Shown here piece by piece: positions 25,978 to 35,161 of a stretch of DNA of 64,000 bases. The stretch lies in contig JAHDVK010000012.1 of NCBI GenBank assembly GCA_023384675.1, forward strand, positions 62,001 through 126,000, in the 5' to 3' direction. A program made the translations under genes and the position numbers. Source of the stretch: Bryobacteraceae bacterium. GTDB taxonomy: Bacteria > Acidobacteriota > Terriglobia > Bryobacterales > Bryobacteraceae. The notes under the pieces are model-generated. The model was not told the DNA's origin. It saw only the letters and a list, made by a program, of their open reading frames with translations, and made no database searches. Each line of letters begins with the position of its first letter. The first letter of the stretch is position 1.

Positions 25978-26943
25978 ATGGGCAACGTCCTGGAGCTGAA
26001 CAGGCTCACGAAACACTTTCGGGAACAGGTTGCGCTGGAGAGTCTGGACTTGACGATTCCAGAGGGGGAGTTTTTCTCTCTACTGGGGCCGTCAGGCTGC
26101 GGAAAGACGACCACGCTGCGGCTCATCGCGGGCTTCGAGGAGCCGACCGAAGGTGAGGTCTGGCTGCGGGGGCGGCGGTTGAACGGGCTGCGGCCATATG
26201 AGCGGAATGTCTCGACCGTATTCCAAAGCTACGCTTTGTTTCCGCATCTGACGGCGCGCGAGAACATCGAATTCGGACTGCGGCACCGCGCCGGGGGCTG
26301 GCGGGCGGACGCGCCGCAAAGGGTGCGGGCCGTCATGGAGATGCTGCAGATCGCCGACAAGGCGGAACGCAAGCCGGCGCAGTTGAGCGGCGGCGAAAAG
26401 CAGCGGGTGGCGCTGGCCCGTTCGCTGGTGGTGGAACCGGACGTGCTGCTGCTGGACGAGCCGTTGTCGGCGTTGGACCCGAACTTGCGCAAGCAGGTCC
26501 GGGCGGAATTGAAGGCGCTGCAGCGGCGCGTGGGCATCACGTTTTTGTTCATCACGCACGATCAGGAAGAGGCCTTATCGCTCTCGGACCGGATCGCGGT
26601 GCTGAACGCGGGGCGGCTCGAGCAGGTGGGTACGCCGCAGGATCTGTATCTGCGGCCGAAGACGCGCTTCGCAGCCGGGTTTCTGGGTCCGGTGAACTGG
26701 ATCAACGGCGTGGGCGTGCGTCCGGAAGCGACGCGGGTGATGCACGAGCGGCCTTCCGAAGAGGTGCGGGCGCTGCCGGCGACGGTGGAAAACGCCGTGT
26801 TTCTGGGCAATTGTATCCACGTGGAAGCGCGGCTGGCGACGGGCGAGCAGGTGGTTGCGGAGGTTTCCCGGTTGAACGGAACGTTCCGGCACGGCGAGCA
26901 AGTGCATGTGTGGTGGCGCGAAGCCGACGAGCTGGCGCTATGA
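25978..26943 (+). CDS. potA: Spermidine/putrescine ABC transporter ATPase PotA
   Basis: The 321-residue ATPase has Walker A GPSGCGKTT (37-45), Q-loop FQSYALFPHLTARENI, signature LSGGEKQRVALARS, Walker B VLLLDEPLSALD and the H-loop FITHDQEEALSLSD. The C-terminal 80 residues form a TOBE-like regulatory domain (ATVENAVFLGNCIHVEARL). In the cytoplasm it drives polyamine uptake by the PotBC permease. It opens a four-gene operon in which every junction overlaps. The assignment to polyamines rests on the adjacent PotB, PotC and PotD homologues. Confidence 0.92.
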   Translation: MGNVLELNRLTKHFREQVALESLDLTIPEGEFFSLLGPSGCGKTTTLRLIAGFEEPTEGEVWLRGRRLNGLRPYERNVSTVFQSYALFPHLTARENIEFGLRHRAGGWRADAPQRVRAVMEMLQIADKAERKPAQLSGGEKQRVALARSLVVEPDVLLLDEPLSALDPNLRKQVRAELKALQRRVGITFLFITHDQEEALSLSDRIAVLNAGRLEQVGTPQDLYLRPKTRFAAGFLGPVNWINGVGVRPEATRVMHERPSEEVRALPATVENAVFLGNCIHVEARLATGEQVVAEVSRLNGTFRHGEQVHVWWREADELAL

Positions 26944-27770
26944 ACCGGGTGCGCGCGTGGTGCCTGGCGCCCACGGCGGGCGTGCTGGCGACGCTGTTTC
27001 TGATTCCGCTCGCGATTCTGCTGGGGTATGCGCTGCTGACGCGCGGGGCCTATGGGGGCGCTTTTCCGCCCTGGACCTTCGAAAACTGGCAGCGGCTGGC
27101 GGACCCGTTGTACCTGGGGATTCTGGGGCGGTCGGTGGCTGTGGCGCTGGTTTCGACGGCGATCTGCCTGGTGTTGGGATTTCCGCTGGCGCTGTTCATC
27201 GCGCGGGCCGGGCGCCGCAAGCACTTGTATTTGTACCTGGTGATTCTGCCGTTCTGGACGAGCTTTCTGGTGCGGACGTACGCGTGGATGTTTCTGCTGC
27301 GCGATACAGGGCTGATCAATGAGGCGCTGCTGGCGCTGGGCCTGATCGAAGAGCCGCTGCCGCTGCTGTACAACTATGGAGCGGTGATCCTGGGGCTGGT
27401 GTACGGATACCTGCCGTTCATGGTGTTGCCGCTGTACGCGACACTTGAGCGGCTGGACCCGGCGCTGCTGGAGGCGGCGGCGGATCTGGGCGCGCGGCCG
27501 TGGCAGACGTTGCGCCGCGTGGTGGCGCCGTTGTCGATGCCGGGAATTCGCGCCGGGTCGCTGCTGGTGTTCATTCCGTGCCTGGGCGCCTATTTGACGC
27601 CGGATTTGCTGGGGGGCGGCAAGACGATCCTGGTGGGGACGCTGATCCAGAATCAGTTCACGAACGCGCGGGACTGGCCGTTTGGAGCGGCGCTGTCGCT
27701 GGGCGTGATGGCGGTGGTGATGGCGCTGCTGATGGGGCTGATCCGGCGGCAGGACGAGGGGGTGCTGTGA
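26940..27770 (+). CDS. potB: Spermidine/putrescine ABC transporter permease PotB
   Basis: The start at 26940 overlaps the potA stop (ATGA) and gives 276 residues; an upstream in-frame ATG lies inside potA. Six spans are visible, with an N-terminal one (LAPTAGVLATLFLIPLAILL) and the binding-protein-dependent transport EAA-type loop AAADLGARPWQTLRRVVAPL near residue 185, which docks on PotA. The PFMVLPLYATLERLDPALLE segment is typical of PotB. It imports polyamines together with PotC. Confidence 0.92.
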   Translation: MNRVRAWCLAPTAGVLATLFLIPLAILLGYALLTRGAYGGAFPPWTFENWQRLADPLYLGILGRSVAVALVSTAICLVLGFPLALFIARAGRRKHLYLYLVILPFWTSFLVRTYAWMFLLRDTGLINEALLALGLIEEPLPLLYNYGAVILGLVYGYLPFMVLPLYATLERLDPALLEAAADLGARPWQTLRRVVAPLSMPGIRAGSLLVFIPCLGAYLTPDLLGGGKTILVGTLIQNQFTNARDWPFGAALSLGVMAVVMALLMGLIRRQDEGVL

Positions 27771-28525
27771 TGCGGCTGCTGCCCTGGTACGCCGCCGCCG
27801 TGTTTGTGTTTCTGCATCTGCCGCTGCTCGTGCTGGCGGTGTTCAGCTTCAACGAATCGCGCTTCACGGTGTGGGAAGGATGGAGCTTGCGCTGGTATCG
27901 CGCCGCGTTCGGCGACGCCCAACTGATCGAAGCCACGTGGAACAGCCTCCTGATTGGCGCGGCGGCGACGGCGCTGGCGACGGCGGCGGGCACGCTGTGC
28001 GCCTACGGACTGTGGAAGCGGGCATCGCGGTGGATTTCCACAAGCCTTTCGCTTTCGCTGGTGACGCCGGAGATCGTGATGGGCATCGCGCTGCTCGCTT
28101 TTTTCCAATGGGTGTTCCGGTATCTTGGCGTGCGGCTGGGGATGCACACGGTGATCCTGGCGCACTTGATGTTTTGTCTGGCGTACGTGGTGATCGTGGT
28201 GCTGGCGCGGTTGCGGACGATGGACCGGACGCTGGAGGAAGCGGCGCAGGATCTGGGCGCGACCGAATGGCAGGCGTTTTGGCGGGTGACGCTGCCCGCG
28301 CTCGTGCCCGGCATTGGCGCGGCGGCGCTGCTGGCGTTCACGATTTCGTTCGACGATTACGTGATCACCAGCCTGGTGGCCGGGGTGGATTCCGAGACGC
28401 TGCCGATGGTGCTCTACGCGATGGCGCGGCGGGGCGCGAATCCGGTGGTGAATGCGATCTCGACGTTGATCGTCTTCGGCCTGGGACTGCTGATTGTCGC
28501 GGCGGAAAGGATGCGGGAGACGTGA
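27770..28525 (+). CDS. potC: Spermidine/putrescine ABC transporter permease PotC
   Basis: The ATG at 27770 shares a base with the potB stop (TGATG), giving 251 residues. It has six spans, the typical FSFNESRFTVWEGWSLRWY segment after the first span, and the EAA loop EEAAQDLGATEWQAFWRVTL. FDDYVITSLVAGVDSETLPM near the C-terminus is a PotC/YdcV hallmark. It is the second permease subunit of the polyamine importer. Confidence 0.92.
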   Translation: MRLLPWYAAAVFVFLHLPLLVLAVFSFNESRFTVWEGWSLRWYRAAFGDAQLIEATWNSLLIGAAATALATAAGTLCAYGLWKRASRWISTSLSLSLVTPEIVMGIALLAFFQWVFRYLGVRLGMHTVILAHLMFCLAYVVIVVLARLRTMDRTLEEAAQDLGATEWQAFWRVTLPALVPGIGAAALLAFTISFDDYVITSLVAGVDSETLPMVLYAMARRGANPVVNAISTLIVFGLGLLIVAAERMRET

Positions 28526-29535
28526 AGCGGCGGACGTTCTTCCTGGGGATCGCCGGAGCGGCGGGCTGCACGCCGCGCGGGCCGCGGCTGAACGTCTTCA
28601 ACTGGTCGAACTACATTGCCTCGGACACGATAGCCCGGTTTGAGGCGGAGACGGGCGCGCGCGTGCGCTATGCGGTGTACGAAAGCAACGAGGAGATGCT
28701 GGCGCGGGTGATCAGCGGCAACTCGGGCTGGGATGTGGTGTTTCCCACGAACTACTTCATCGAGCCGATGCGGGCGATGGGGCTGCTGGCCCGGCTGAAC
28801 CTGGACCTGCTGCCGAACCGGCTGGATCTCTTCGACGAGTTTCAGGCTCCGGAATGGGATCCGCGGCTCGAGTGGTCGATGCCGTATATGTGGGGCTGCA
28901 GCGGGATTCTGTATCACGAGCGGGTGGCGCCGGCGCCGCGGCGCTGGGCGGATATGTGGGACGACCGGTTCCGCGGGCGGCTGACGATGCTGGACGATCC
29001 GGCCGAGGTGCTGGGCGCGGCGCTGTTGAAGCTGGGACTGTCTTTGAACGAGACGTCGGAGGCGGGTTTGCGGCGCGCGCAAGCCGAAGCGATCCGGCAG
29101 AAGCCGCTGGTGCGGGCCTATTTGAACGCGGAGGTGCGGGACCAGATGGTGGCGGGCGATATTCTGGCCTGCCAGTTGTGGGCGACCACGGCGCAGCAGG
29201 CCATGGATGAAGCGCCGGAACTGCGCTTCGCGTTTCCGGAAGAGGGCTTTCCGCTCTATGCGGACTGCGCAGTGGTATTGAAGGAATCGGACCGGGCGGA
29301 GCTGGCGCACCGGTTTATCGATTACCTGATGCGGCCCGAAGTGGGGGCGGCGATTGTGCGCGAGTCGCGAACAGCGACGTGTAATCTGGCGGCGCTTCGT
29401 GTGCTGGGCGAGGTGCTGCCGCCGACGCTGCATCTGGACCAGCCGGTGCTGGCGCGCGGGCAGTGGTTCGCGGCCATGCCCTCGGTGGCGCAGCGGTTGC
29501 GCGACCGTTTGTGGACCGAGATTAAGTCCGCATGA
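28522..29535 (+). CDS. potD: Spermidine/putrescine-binding protein PotD, probable lipoprotein
   Basis: Translation starts at the GTG at 28522, overlapping the potC stop (GTGA), for 337 residues. The signal VKRRTFFLGIAGAAGC combines a twin-arginine-like start with a lipobox cysteine near residue 16. The mature protein starts LNVFNWSNYIASDTIARFEA and contains WDVVFPTNYFIEPM, both typical of PotD. FAFPEEGFPLYADCAVVLK is the polyamine-site region. It should capture polyamines outside the membrane and deliver them to PotBC. Its last 14 nt overlap the converging DUF2249 gene. Confidence 0.9.
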   Translation: MKRRTFFLGIAGAAGCTPRGPRLNVFNWSNYIASDTIARFEAETGARVRYAVYESNEEMLARVISGNSGWDVVFPTNYFIEPMRAMGLLARLNLDLLPNRLDLFDEFQAPEWDPRLEWSMPYMWGCSGILYHERVAPAPRRWADMWDDRFRGRLTMLDDPAEVLGAALLKLGLSLNETSEAGLRRAQAEAIRQKPLVRAYLNAEVRDQMVAGDILACQLWATTAQQAMDEAPELRFAFPEEGFPLYADCAVVLKESDRAELAHRFIDYLMRPEVGAAIVRESRTATCNLAALRVLGEVLPPTLHLDQPVLARGQWFAAMPSVAQRLRDRLWTEIKSA

Positions 29536-30001
29536 AGTAGGTGGCGTGGCGGCCGGGCGAGGTCTCGAGGCTATGCACCTCGCACCCTTCGCGCTTCATC
29601 AGTTCGATGAGCGGATCGGGACGGAAAGAGCTCTTCAGTTCGAGCAGCGCGCCGGGGGCGAGTGCGCCCGCCTTCTGGCGGACCAACCCCACCGGGTGGA
29701 CGCCGGTGGCCAGCATCGCGTCGGCATCGATGCGTTCGGTGACATCTTCCTCGCGGAGCCAATCAGGTAACGAGGCGTCGCGCGTGCCGCCGGCGGCAGA
29801 ACGGATGCGCGCGAGCAACTCGCCGGGATGGATCCCGGAAAGGTTGGCGGCCCGCTCGATCGAAGTGCTTTTGGCAACGGTTTCGCGCATGGTTTCGTTG
29901 GTGAGGCTGGCGAAGGCAGGCGCCCATTCGTCCCAATGGAGGCGGGTTTCGGGGTGCTCCTGCCAAAGCTGGCTGATGCGGGTGTCGAGGGTAATAGTCA
30001 T
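29522..30001 (-). CDS. DUF2249 domain protein with N-terminal DUF1858-like helix bundle
   Basis: The 159-residue cytoplasmic protein has an N-terminal segment (ITLDTRISQLWQEHPET, SIERAANLSGIHPGELLARI) like the helical DUF1858/ScdA-N domain and a C-terminal DUF2249 domain (ERIDADAMLATGVHPVGLV, GALLELKSSFRPDPLIELM, HATYFMRT). Such proteins often accompany hemerythrin and nitric-oxide or oxygen-response genes. The ATG at 30001 overlaps the stop of the upstream DUF438/hemerythrin gene (ATGA), so the two are translationally coupled. No catalytic residues are evident. Confidence 0.78.
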   Translation of the reverse strand: MTITLDTRISQLWQEHPETRLHWDEWAPAFASLTNETMRETVAKSTSIERAANLSGIHPGELLARIRSAAGGTRDASLPDWLREEDVTERIDADAMLATGVHPVGLVRQKAGALAPGALLELKSSFRPDPLIELMKREGCEVHSLETSPGRHATYFMRT

Positions 30002-31233
30002 TGAGAGGCGACCTCCGGGGAATCGTATTCAAGCAGGCGGCGCTCGCCTTCGAGCGCACGGATGGGACCGATGTCCTGGGTGACTTCGAGCGTGCCGAGA
30101 TACTGCCCGGCTTCATCGCGGACGGCGAGATAACGGATGTAGACGAAGCGGCCCTGGAAGTTGATCCAGAAGGCGGCTTCGCTTTGGCGGCCGGCGCGGA
30201 AATCGCCGACGATGCGGTCCACGACATCCACGCTCTTGGGCGGATGGCAGTGCTGCACCTTGCGGCCGAGAATCGCGCGGCTGCGGGCGAAGACGCGCTG
30301 CGGGCCCTCGGAGAAGAACCCGACGCGGTCATCGGCATCGACGAAGGTGAGGTCGAAGGGCAGCGTGTTGAAAAGCGCGGTGAGCTGATCGACGCTGAGG
30401 CCGCCGGTGGGGAGTTGAACTCCTTCGCCGGCCTGCGGCTGCACCTGATCGGACGGCTGGTAGCCCTTTTGCGGCTCGACGAGACACCAGCCATAGCGCG
30501 GTGAAGCGTGCCAGATCACGGCCCAATCCTCTTCGGTGAGCGCGCCGAGGGACATGGGCAGCAGGATGTTCTCCTCCTTGTAGATCATCTCCTCGACGGA
30601 ATCTTCGGCCGCGGCGCCGGCGGTGGCGCCGACGAGTTTCCAGGCGGCGGCGCGCGTTTCCGGCTGTTTCAGGGCTTCGCCGAGGTCCTTGAGCAGGGCG
30701 CGGGTGTCGTCGTGCTTGGCCCACATCACCTTGGGAGGGCCGGTAATGCCGTGGGCTTCGAGGGCGGGGAAAAGGCAGTGCTCCTTGCGCTGGTAGTGCT
30801 TTTCGACGTCCATCAGCTCGTTGTAGGCCTGGCGCCATTCGAACAACTTCCGGGAGCAGTCGGCCATGTCGGGCATGGCCTCGATGTCCTTGCGGGCGAT
30901 GCGCATGCGGAGGAGCACGCCGTGGAGGGCTTCGTTTTCGCGGCGGAACGTATCGACGGGGTGGCCGGGCGGAACCGTGCGTGCGGGAGGCGCGACCAGC
31001 AGATCGCGGGTGACCTGAGAGTGGAGGTCGCACATACTGCGCAGCTCTTCGACCGGCATGCCTTCGGCGAGGAGTTCCTGTTCCATCGCGACGACTTCGG
31101 AATAGTCGGTGGCGCGGACGACTTCCTCGAGCTCCTGTTTCACTTCGCTGGGGGGCTTGCCGGCGTGCAGATGCTTGATGATGTGCTTGAGCTGGCGGAC
31201 GCGCTGGGCGCGGTTGTCGATCAATTCGCTCAT
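29998..31233 (-). CDS. DUF438-hemerythrin-PAS protein
   Basis: The 411-residue protein has three parts. Residues 5-75 are DUF438 (VRQLKHIIKHLHAGKPPSEVKQ). Residues 80-240 form a hemerythrin-like helical bundle with metal-ligand candidates (RRENEALHGVLLRM, EKHYQRKEHCLFPALEAHG, VMWAKHDDTRALLKDLG, YKEENILLPM). Residues 275-390 form a PAS domain (LTALFNTLPFDLTFVDADDR, QHCHPPKSVDVVDRIV, RYLAVRDEAGQYLGTLEVTQ). The di-iron and PAS parts suggest a cytoplasmic sensor of oxygen, nitric oxide or redox state. It lacks a kinase or DNA-binding output, so signalling must go through a partner, possibly the coupled DUF2249 protein. Confidence 0.85.
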   Translation of the reverse strand: MSELIDNRAQRVRQLKHIIKHLHAGKPPSEVKQELEEVVRATDYSEVVAMEQELLAEGMPVEELRSMCDLHSQVTRDLLVAPPARTVPPGHPVDTFRRENEALHGVLLRMRIARKDIEAMPDMADCSRKLFEWRQAYNELMDVEKHYQRKEHCLFPALEAHGITGPPKVMWAKHDDTRALLKDLGEALKQPETRAAAWKLVGATAGAAAEDSVEEMIYKEENILLPMSLGALTEEDWAVIWHASPRYGWCLVEPQKGYQPSDQVQPQAGEGVQLPTGGLSVDQLTALFNTLPFDLTFVDADDRVGFFSEGPQRVFARSRAILGRKVQHCHPPKSVDVVDRIVGDFRAGRQSEAAFWINFQGRFVYIRYLAVRDEAGQYLGTLEVTQDIGPIRALEGERRLLEYDSPEVASQ

Positions 31234-31382
31234 GGTTGGAGATCCTTTGGTCCGATTATGGGCGGTGCAAGGCGGCCGAGGATATGACTTTGGTCACACA
31301 AGCGGAGTGACGCCTGCGAAAAGGTCCCTGAATCGAACCGGTTGGCGGGTATCGGCTACACTAAACATTTACCGGGAATCGC

Positions 31383-32186
31383 GTGACCAACTGGATCGAC
31401 AACCTGTTGAGCAACCTGCCGCGGCTGACCATGGTGGGCGCGATCGACATCGCCCTCGTGGCGGTGCTGGTGTACCAGGCGATCGCGATTCTGCGCGGAC
31501 GCCGGGCGGTGCGGGTGGTGATCGGGATCACGATCGTGATCGTGGTGTACGGCATTTCCGTGGTGGGGCGGCTGGAGGTTCTGCGCACCATCCTGGAGAC
31601 GCTCGCGCCGTACACGGCTTTCGGCGTGATCGTGATGTTTCAGAGCGAGATCCGGCGTGTGCTGGCGCGAATTGGCGAGCAGCGCTGGGTGGGGTTCGGC
31701 AGCCGTCTCGCGTCCCGTGAGGTGGCCGACGAAATCATCCTGGCGGTGACGCAGCTCATGCAACAGCGCACCGGCGCTTTGATCGTGGTAGAGCGGGAAA
31801 CCGGCCTACGGACGTTCGTCGAAAGCGGCGTCATCGTGGAGGCTCACGTCACACGCGACCTGCTGCTGGCCATCTTTCAGCCCGATGGAGCTCTGCACGA
31901 TGGAGCGGTGATTGTCCAGGGCGACCGCATCGCGGCGGCGGCGTGTTTCCTTCCGCTGACGATGAATCCGGAACTGTCGCGAAAGCTCGGCACGCGGCAC
32001 CGGGCCGCGATCGGCGTGACCGAGGAGTCGGATTGCCTGGCCATCATCGTTTCCGAGGAGCGCGGGAGCGTGTCGGTGGCGCAGGCGGGTGAATTGGAGA
32101 TGGACATTCCCATTGAACGGCTCGGTCAGCGTCTGGGTGTTTCGGTCACCCGAAGCCGGGCGGCCGGGGAAGGACGGCACCGATGA
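31383..32186 (+). CDS. cdaA: Diadenylate cyclase CdaA
   Basis: CdaA makes c-di-AMP from two ATP at the membrane. The 267-residue protein has three N-terminal spans (about 17-33, 42-60, 65-88) and a DAC domain with the DGA motif (173-175) and the RHR motif (205-207). The length and domain order are standard for CdaA. The start is a GTG at 31383. The downstream YbbR and glmM genes complete the conserved cdaA-cdaR-glmM operon linking c-di-AMP to cell-wall precursor supply. CdaR translation overlaps by ATGA. Confidence 0.95.
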   Translation: MTNWIDNLLSNLPRLTMVGAIDIALVAVLVYQAIAILRGRRAVRVVIGITIVIVVYGISVVGRLEVLRTILETLAPYTAFGVIVMFQSEIRRVLARIGEQRWVGFGSRLASREVADEIILAVTQLMQQRTGALIVVERETGLRTFVESGVIVEAHVTRDLLLAIFQPDGALHDGAVIVQGDRIAAAACFLPLTMNPELSRKLGTRHRAAIGVTEESDCLAIIVSEERGSVSVAQAGELEMDIPIERLGQRLGVSVTRSRAAGEGRHR

Positions 32187-32842
32187 TCCGTCTTGTCACG
32201 CGCAACTTCGGATTGAAGGTGTTTTCGCTGGCGATCGCGATATTGCTGTGGGCCGTCTTGAGCGGCTCGCGCGAGTCTACCGCGTCGGTGTCCGCGCCGT
32301 TACAGTACCGCAATATTCCCAAGAATCTCGAGATCAGCTCAGAGATCGTCGAGCAGGTTCATCTGTTGTTGCGCGGGCCTTCACCGAGCCTGACGCGGCT
32401 GAGCGTGAACGATATTCCGGTGGTGCTCGATCTGTCGCGGGTGAAGGGGCCGGGGGAGACCACGTTTACGATCACACTCGACAACGTGGAGTTGCCCGCG
32501 GGTGTGCTGCTCGAGCGGGCGATTCCGGGACAGATCCGATTGCGGCTGGAAACCCGCGTGGCGCAGGAAGTGCCCGTGCGGGTGCGTTACGAGTACCTGC
32601 CCGCGGGTATGGAGATCGCCGAGGAGGAAGTGATGCCTCCGAAACTGCAGGTGATCGGGCCGGAAAGCCGGGTGAGTCAGATTCATTTTGTGGAGACTGA
32701 TCCGGTGGATCTTCGCATGCTGGACCAAAACGGAGAGGCGCGCACAGCAGCATTCGCGGGGGATCCGCAGGTCGTTTTCACTGGATCGCCGTCGGTGGTG
32801 GTGCGGGTGACGCTGCGGCCGCGGGCGGGGTTGGAGGAATAG
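32183..32842 (+). CDS. cdaR: YbbR-domain regulator CdaR
   Basis: This 219-residue protein has one N-terminal membrane anchor (LKVFSLAIAILLWAVLSGS) and two YbbR-type beta domains outside the membrane (SVSAPLQYRNIPKNLEI; EVPVRVRYEYLPAGMEIAEE, VIGPESRVSQI). CdaR homologues bind and modulate CdaA. Family members in Firmicutes often carry four YbbR repeats, so this is a short version. It overlaps cdaA by 4 nt and precedes glmM by 5 nt. Confidence 0.88.
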   Translation: MIRLVTRNFGLKVFSLAIAILLWAVLSGSRESTASVSAPLQYRNIPKNLEISSEIVEQVHLLLRGPSPSLTRLSVNDIPVVLDLSRVKGPGETTFTITLDNVELPAGVLLERAIPGQIRLRLETRVAQEVPVRVRYEYLPAGMEIAEEEVMPPKLQVIGPESRVSQIHFVETDPVDLRMLDQNGEARTAAFAGDPQVVFTGSPSVVVRVTLRPRAGLEE

Positions 32843-32847
32843 AAGCC

Positions 32848-34206
32848 ATGGGACGGGAACTGTTTGGGACCGACGGAATCCGAGGTGTGGCCGGTGAGCC
32901 GCCGCTGGATCCGAAGACGGTGTACTGCTTCGGCGCGGCCCTGGGTGAATGGGCCGTGAGTGTCGCCCGCCAGCAGCAAGTGCCGGCGTGCGTGGTGATC
33001 GGCCGCGACACGCGCGAATCGGGCAACTGGCTCGCCGGGCAGGTGGCGGCGGGATTGCGCGCCGCGGGTGTCGAGTGCCGGTTTGCCGGGCTGACCTCCA
33101 CGCCGGGAATCGCCTACCTGACGCGCACGGGCCCGTTCGTGGCGGGCGTGATGATCTCCGCTTCGCACAACCCGTACCATGACAACGGGCTGAAAGCGTT
33201 CGATCATTCGGGTTTCAAGTTGCCGGATGAGTTGGAAGAAAAGATCGAGAAACGCATTCTGGCCATGGCGGCCGCGGGCGAGAACGGTGATCCACCGCTC
33301 CTCGAAGAGGATCCCACGCTGGACCGGCAGTATCTGGATCATTTGTCCGGAACGGTGAAGCGCGGGCTCGCAGGGCAGCGCATTGTACTCGACTGCGCGA
33401 ATGGGAGCGTTTCGCGCCTGGCGCCGGAGCTGTTCGCCGGCCTGGGCGCTGAAGTGATTCCCACTGGATGTTCGCCCGACGGCCGCAATATCAACTTGAA
33501 CTGCGGCTCTCTACATGTGGAAGCGCTGCGGGATCAGGTGTTGGCGCAGGGGGCCGATTGCGGCGCCGCCTTCGATGGCGACGCGGACCGCTGCATCCTC
33601 GTGTCGGCCTCCGGCCGCATTCTCGACGGCGATCACGCGCTGCTGATCGCGGGCCGCGATCTGCATGCGCGCGGAGCGCTGGGCAACGGGGAGCCGGCGG
33701 TGGTCGCCACCGTCATGTCGAACCTCGGCATGGAGCGTGCCCTGGAGGCCAGCGGCATCGCGCTCCGGCGCACGTCGGTCGGCGACAAGTATGTGCTCGA
33801 GGAAATGGTGCGCATGGGGCTGCCGCTGGGCGGCGAGCAGTCCGGGCATGTCATTTTTCGCGATTACGCAACCACGGGCGACGGGATGTTAACCGCGCTG
33901 CAGGTGCTCGATACGGCGCACAGGACGGGCCGTACGCTGGATGAACTCGTCAGTGACTTCGTGATCTATCCGCAACGGCTGGTGAACGTCCGGTTCCGCC
34001 GGAAACGCCCCCTGGAGGAACTGCCGGAAGTGCAGCGGCAGATCCGCGACACGGAGCAGCATTTCGGGCAGCGCGGCCGCGTGCTGGTGCGATTTTCCGG
34101 CACTGAACCCCTTGCACGGGTCATGGTGGAGGGTCCGGACATCGGCGAAGTGGAAGAACATGCGCGCCGCATTGCCGCCACCATCGAGACCGCCCTCAAC
34201 GCCTGA
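32848..34206 (+). CDS. glmM: Phosphoglucosamine mutase
   Basis: GlmM interconverts glucosamine-6-phosphate and glucosamine-1-phosphate for UDP-GlcNAc synthesis. The 452-residue length is typical. It opens with LFGTDGIRGVAGEPPLDP, has the phosphoserine loop ISASHNPYHDNG (catalytic Ser106), the metal-binding loop DGDADRC, the sugar loop GGEQSGHVIF and the phosphate-binding RFSGTEPLARVMVEG. It closes the c-di-AMP operon, where GlmM is a known interaction partner of CdaA in other bacteria. Confidence 0.97.
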   Translation: MGRELFGTDGIRGVAGEPPLDPKTVYCFGAALGEWAVSVARQQQVPACVVIGRDTRESGNWLAGQVAAGLRAAGVECRFAGLTSTPGIAYLTRTGPFVAGVMISASHNPYHDNGLKAFDHSGFKLPDELEEKIEKRILAMAAAGENGDPPLLEEDPTLDRQYLDHLSGTVKRGLAGQRIVLDCANGSVSRLAPELFAGLGAEVIPTGCSPDGRNINLNCGSLHVEALRDQVLAQGADCGAAFDGDADRCILVSASGRILDGDHALLIAGRDLHARGALGNGEPAVVATVMSNLGMERALEASGIALRRTSVGDKYVLEEMVRMGLPLGGEQSGHVIFRDYATTGDGMLTALQVLDTAHRTGRTLDELVSDFVIYPQRLVNVRFRRKRPLEELPEVQRQIRDTEQHFGQRGRVLVRFSGTEPLARVMVEGPDIGEVEEHARRIAATIETALNA

Positions 34207-34234
34207 GGCGCCCGGCGCGGTATTCTAGGCGGAT

Positions 34235-34879
34235 ATGAAACGTCTGCTCACTCTCTTGGTTTCCGCTTCCTTCGCTTTCACCGCCTTCGCTCAATTGCCG
34301 GCAGGCGCCAAGCGTCCCGGCGAGGACTGGGTCCAGTTGTACAACGGCAAGGATCTCACGGGCTGGAACAATGTCGGCAACGAAAAGTGGGTTGTCGAGC
34401 CCGAAGGCGTCCTGCGCGGCCGCGCGGTGACGAAGGGCTACGGCTACCTCGAGACGGTGAAGAGCTACAAGGATTTCACGCTCTCGCTGCGGTTCAAGTG
34501 TGTCGGCAGCGGCAACAGCGGCGTGTATTTCCACACGAAGTTCAAGCCGGGGACGGCCGATGTGAGCCAGGGCGCGCAGTTTGAAATCGATTGCGCGATC
34601 GGCAGGCACACCGGCGGTGTGTATGGCTTCGGACGCGCGTGGATCGTGTGGCCCTCGCCGGATAACGAGACCGTGGTCCGCCAGAACGACTGGAACGACA
34701 TGACCGTCACCGTGATCGGCAACCGCTACATTGCGCGGCTGAACGGCGTACAGATGATCGACTTCACCGATCCGCGCGCACCGTTCCTGGACGGCACCAT
34801 CGCGCTGCAGCTCCATTCGGGCGGCGACGGCGACATGCTCTTCAAGGACATCTGGGTGAGAGATCTCAGCGCACGCTGA
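34235..34879 (+). CDS. Secreted DUF1080 (3-keto-disaccharide hydrolase-like) protein
   Basis: The 214-residue protein has a signal peptide (MKRLLTLLVSASFAFTAFAQ) and a single concanavalin-type beta-sandwich DUF1080 domain: WVQLYNGKDLTGWNNVG, WVVEPEGVLRG, FTLSLRFKCVGSGNSGVYFH, NDMTVTVIGNRYIARLNG, ALQLHSGGDGDMLFKDIWV. Some DUF1080 members hydrolyse 3-keto-glycosides; others may only bind sugar. It is 28 nt after glmM but likely a separate function. A 7-bp inverted repeat (34876-34882 with 34891-34897) overlaps its stop and lacks a T-run. Confidence 0.83.
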   Translation: MKRLLTLLVSASFAFTAFAQLPAGAKRPGEDWVQLYNGKDLTGWNNVGNEKWVVEPEGVLRGRAVTKGYGYLETVKSYKDFTLSLRFKCVGSGNSGVYFHTKFKPGTADVSQGAQFEIDCAIGRHTGGVYGFGRAWIVWPSPDNETVVRQNDWNDMTVTVIGNRYIARLNGVQMIDFTDPRAPFLDGTIALQLHSGGDGDMLFKDIWVRDLSAR

Positions 34880-35161
34880 CGGCATCTCGCCCGTCAGTAT
34901 GTCCAGGCTCTTTTATTGAGACCACTACGCGATCTCGCTCACTGAAGGGTACAGATTCTCAGTGGCGAAGTATCGGTTGGCGCGGGACCGGTGGCTCGTG
35001 GCGGCGGGGCGCTTCTGATGCGTTCAGGCTTCCGCTTCACTACGAGTCGCTGCGCGCGCGGCCTGAGTACCCAAGTGAGTCGTGCTTGGCGGCGGTTAGT
35101 CGAAGCCGATCAAGTGCAAAGCCGGGGCACACGCGTAAACATTTCTGACTTCCGCGGCGCC

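Noticed and set aside
31334-31362. Sigma-70 promoter before cdaA (TACACT at 31357)
   Set aside because: No acceptable -35 hexamer at a normal distance.
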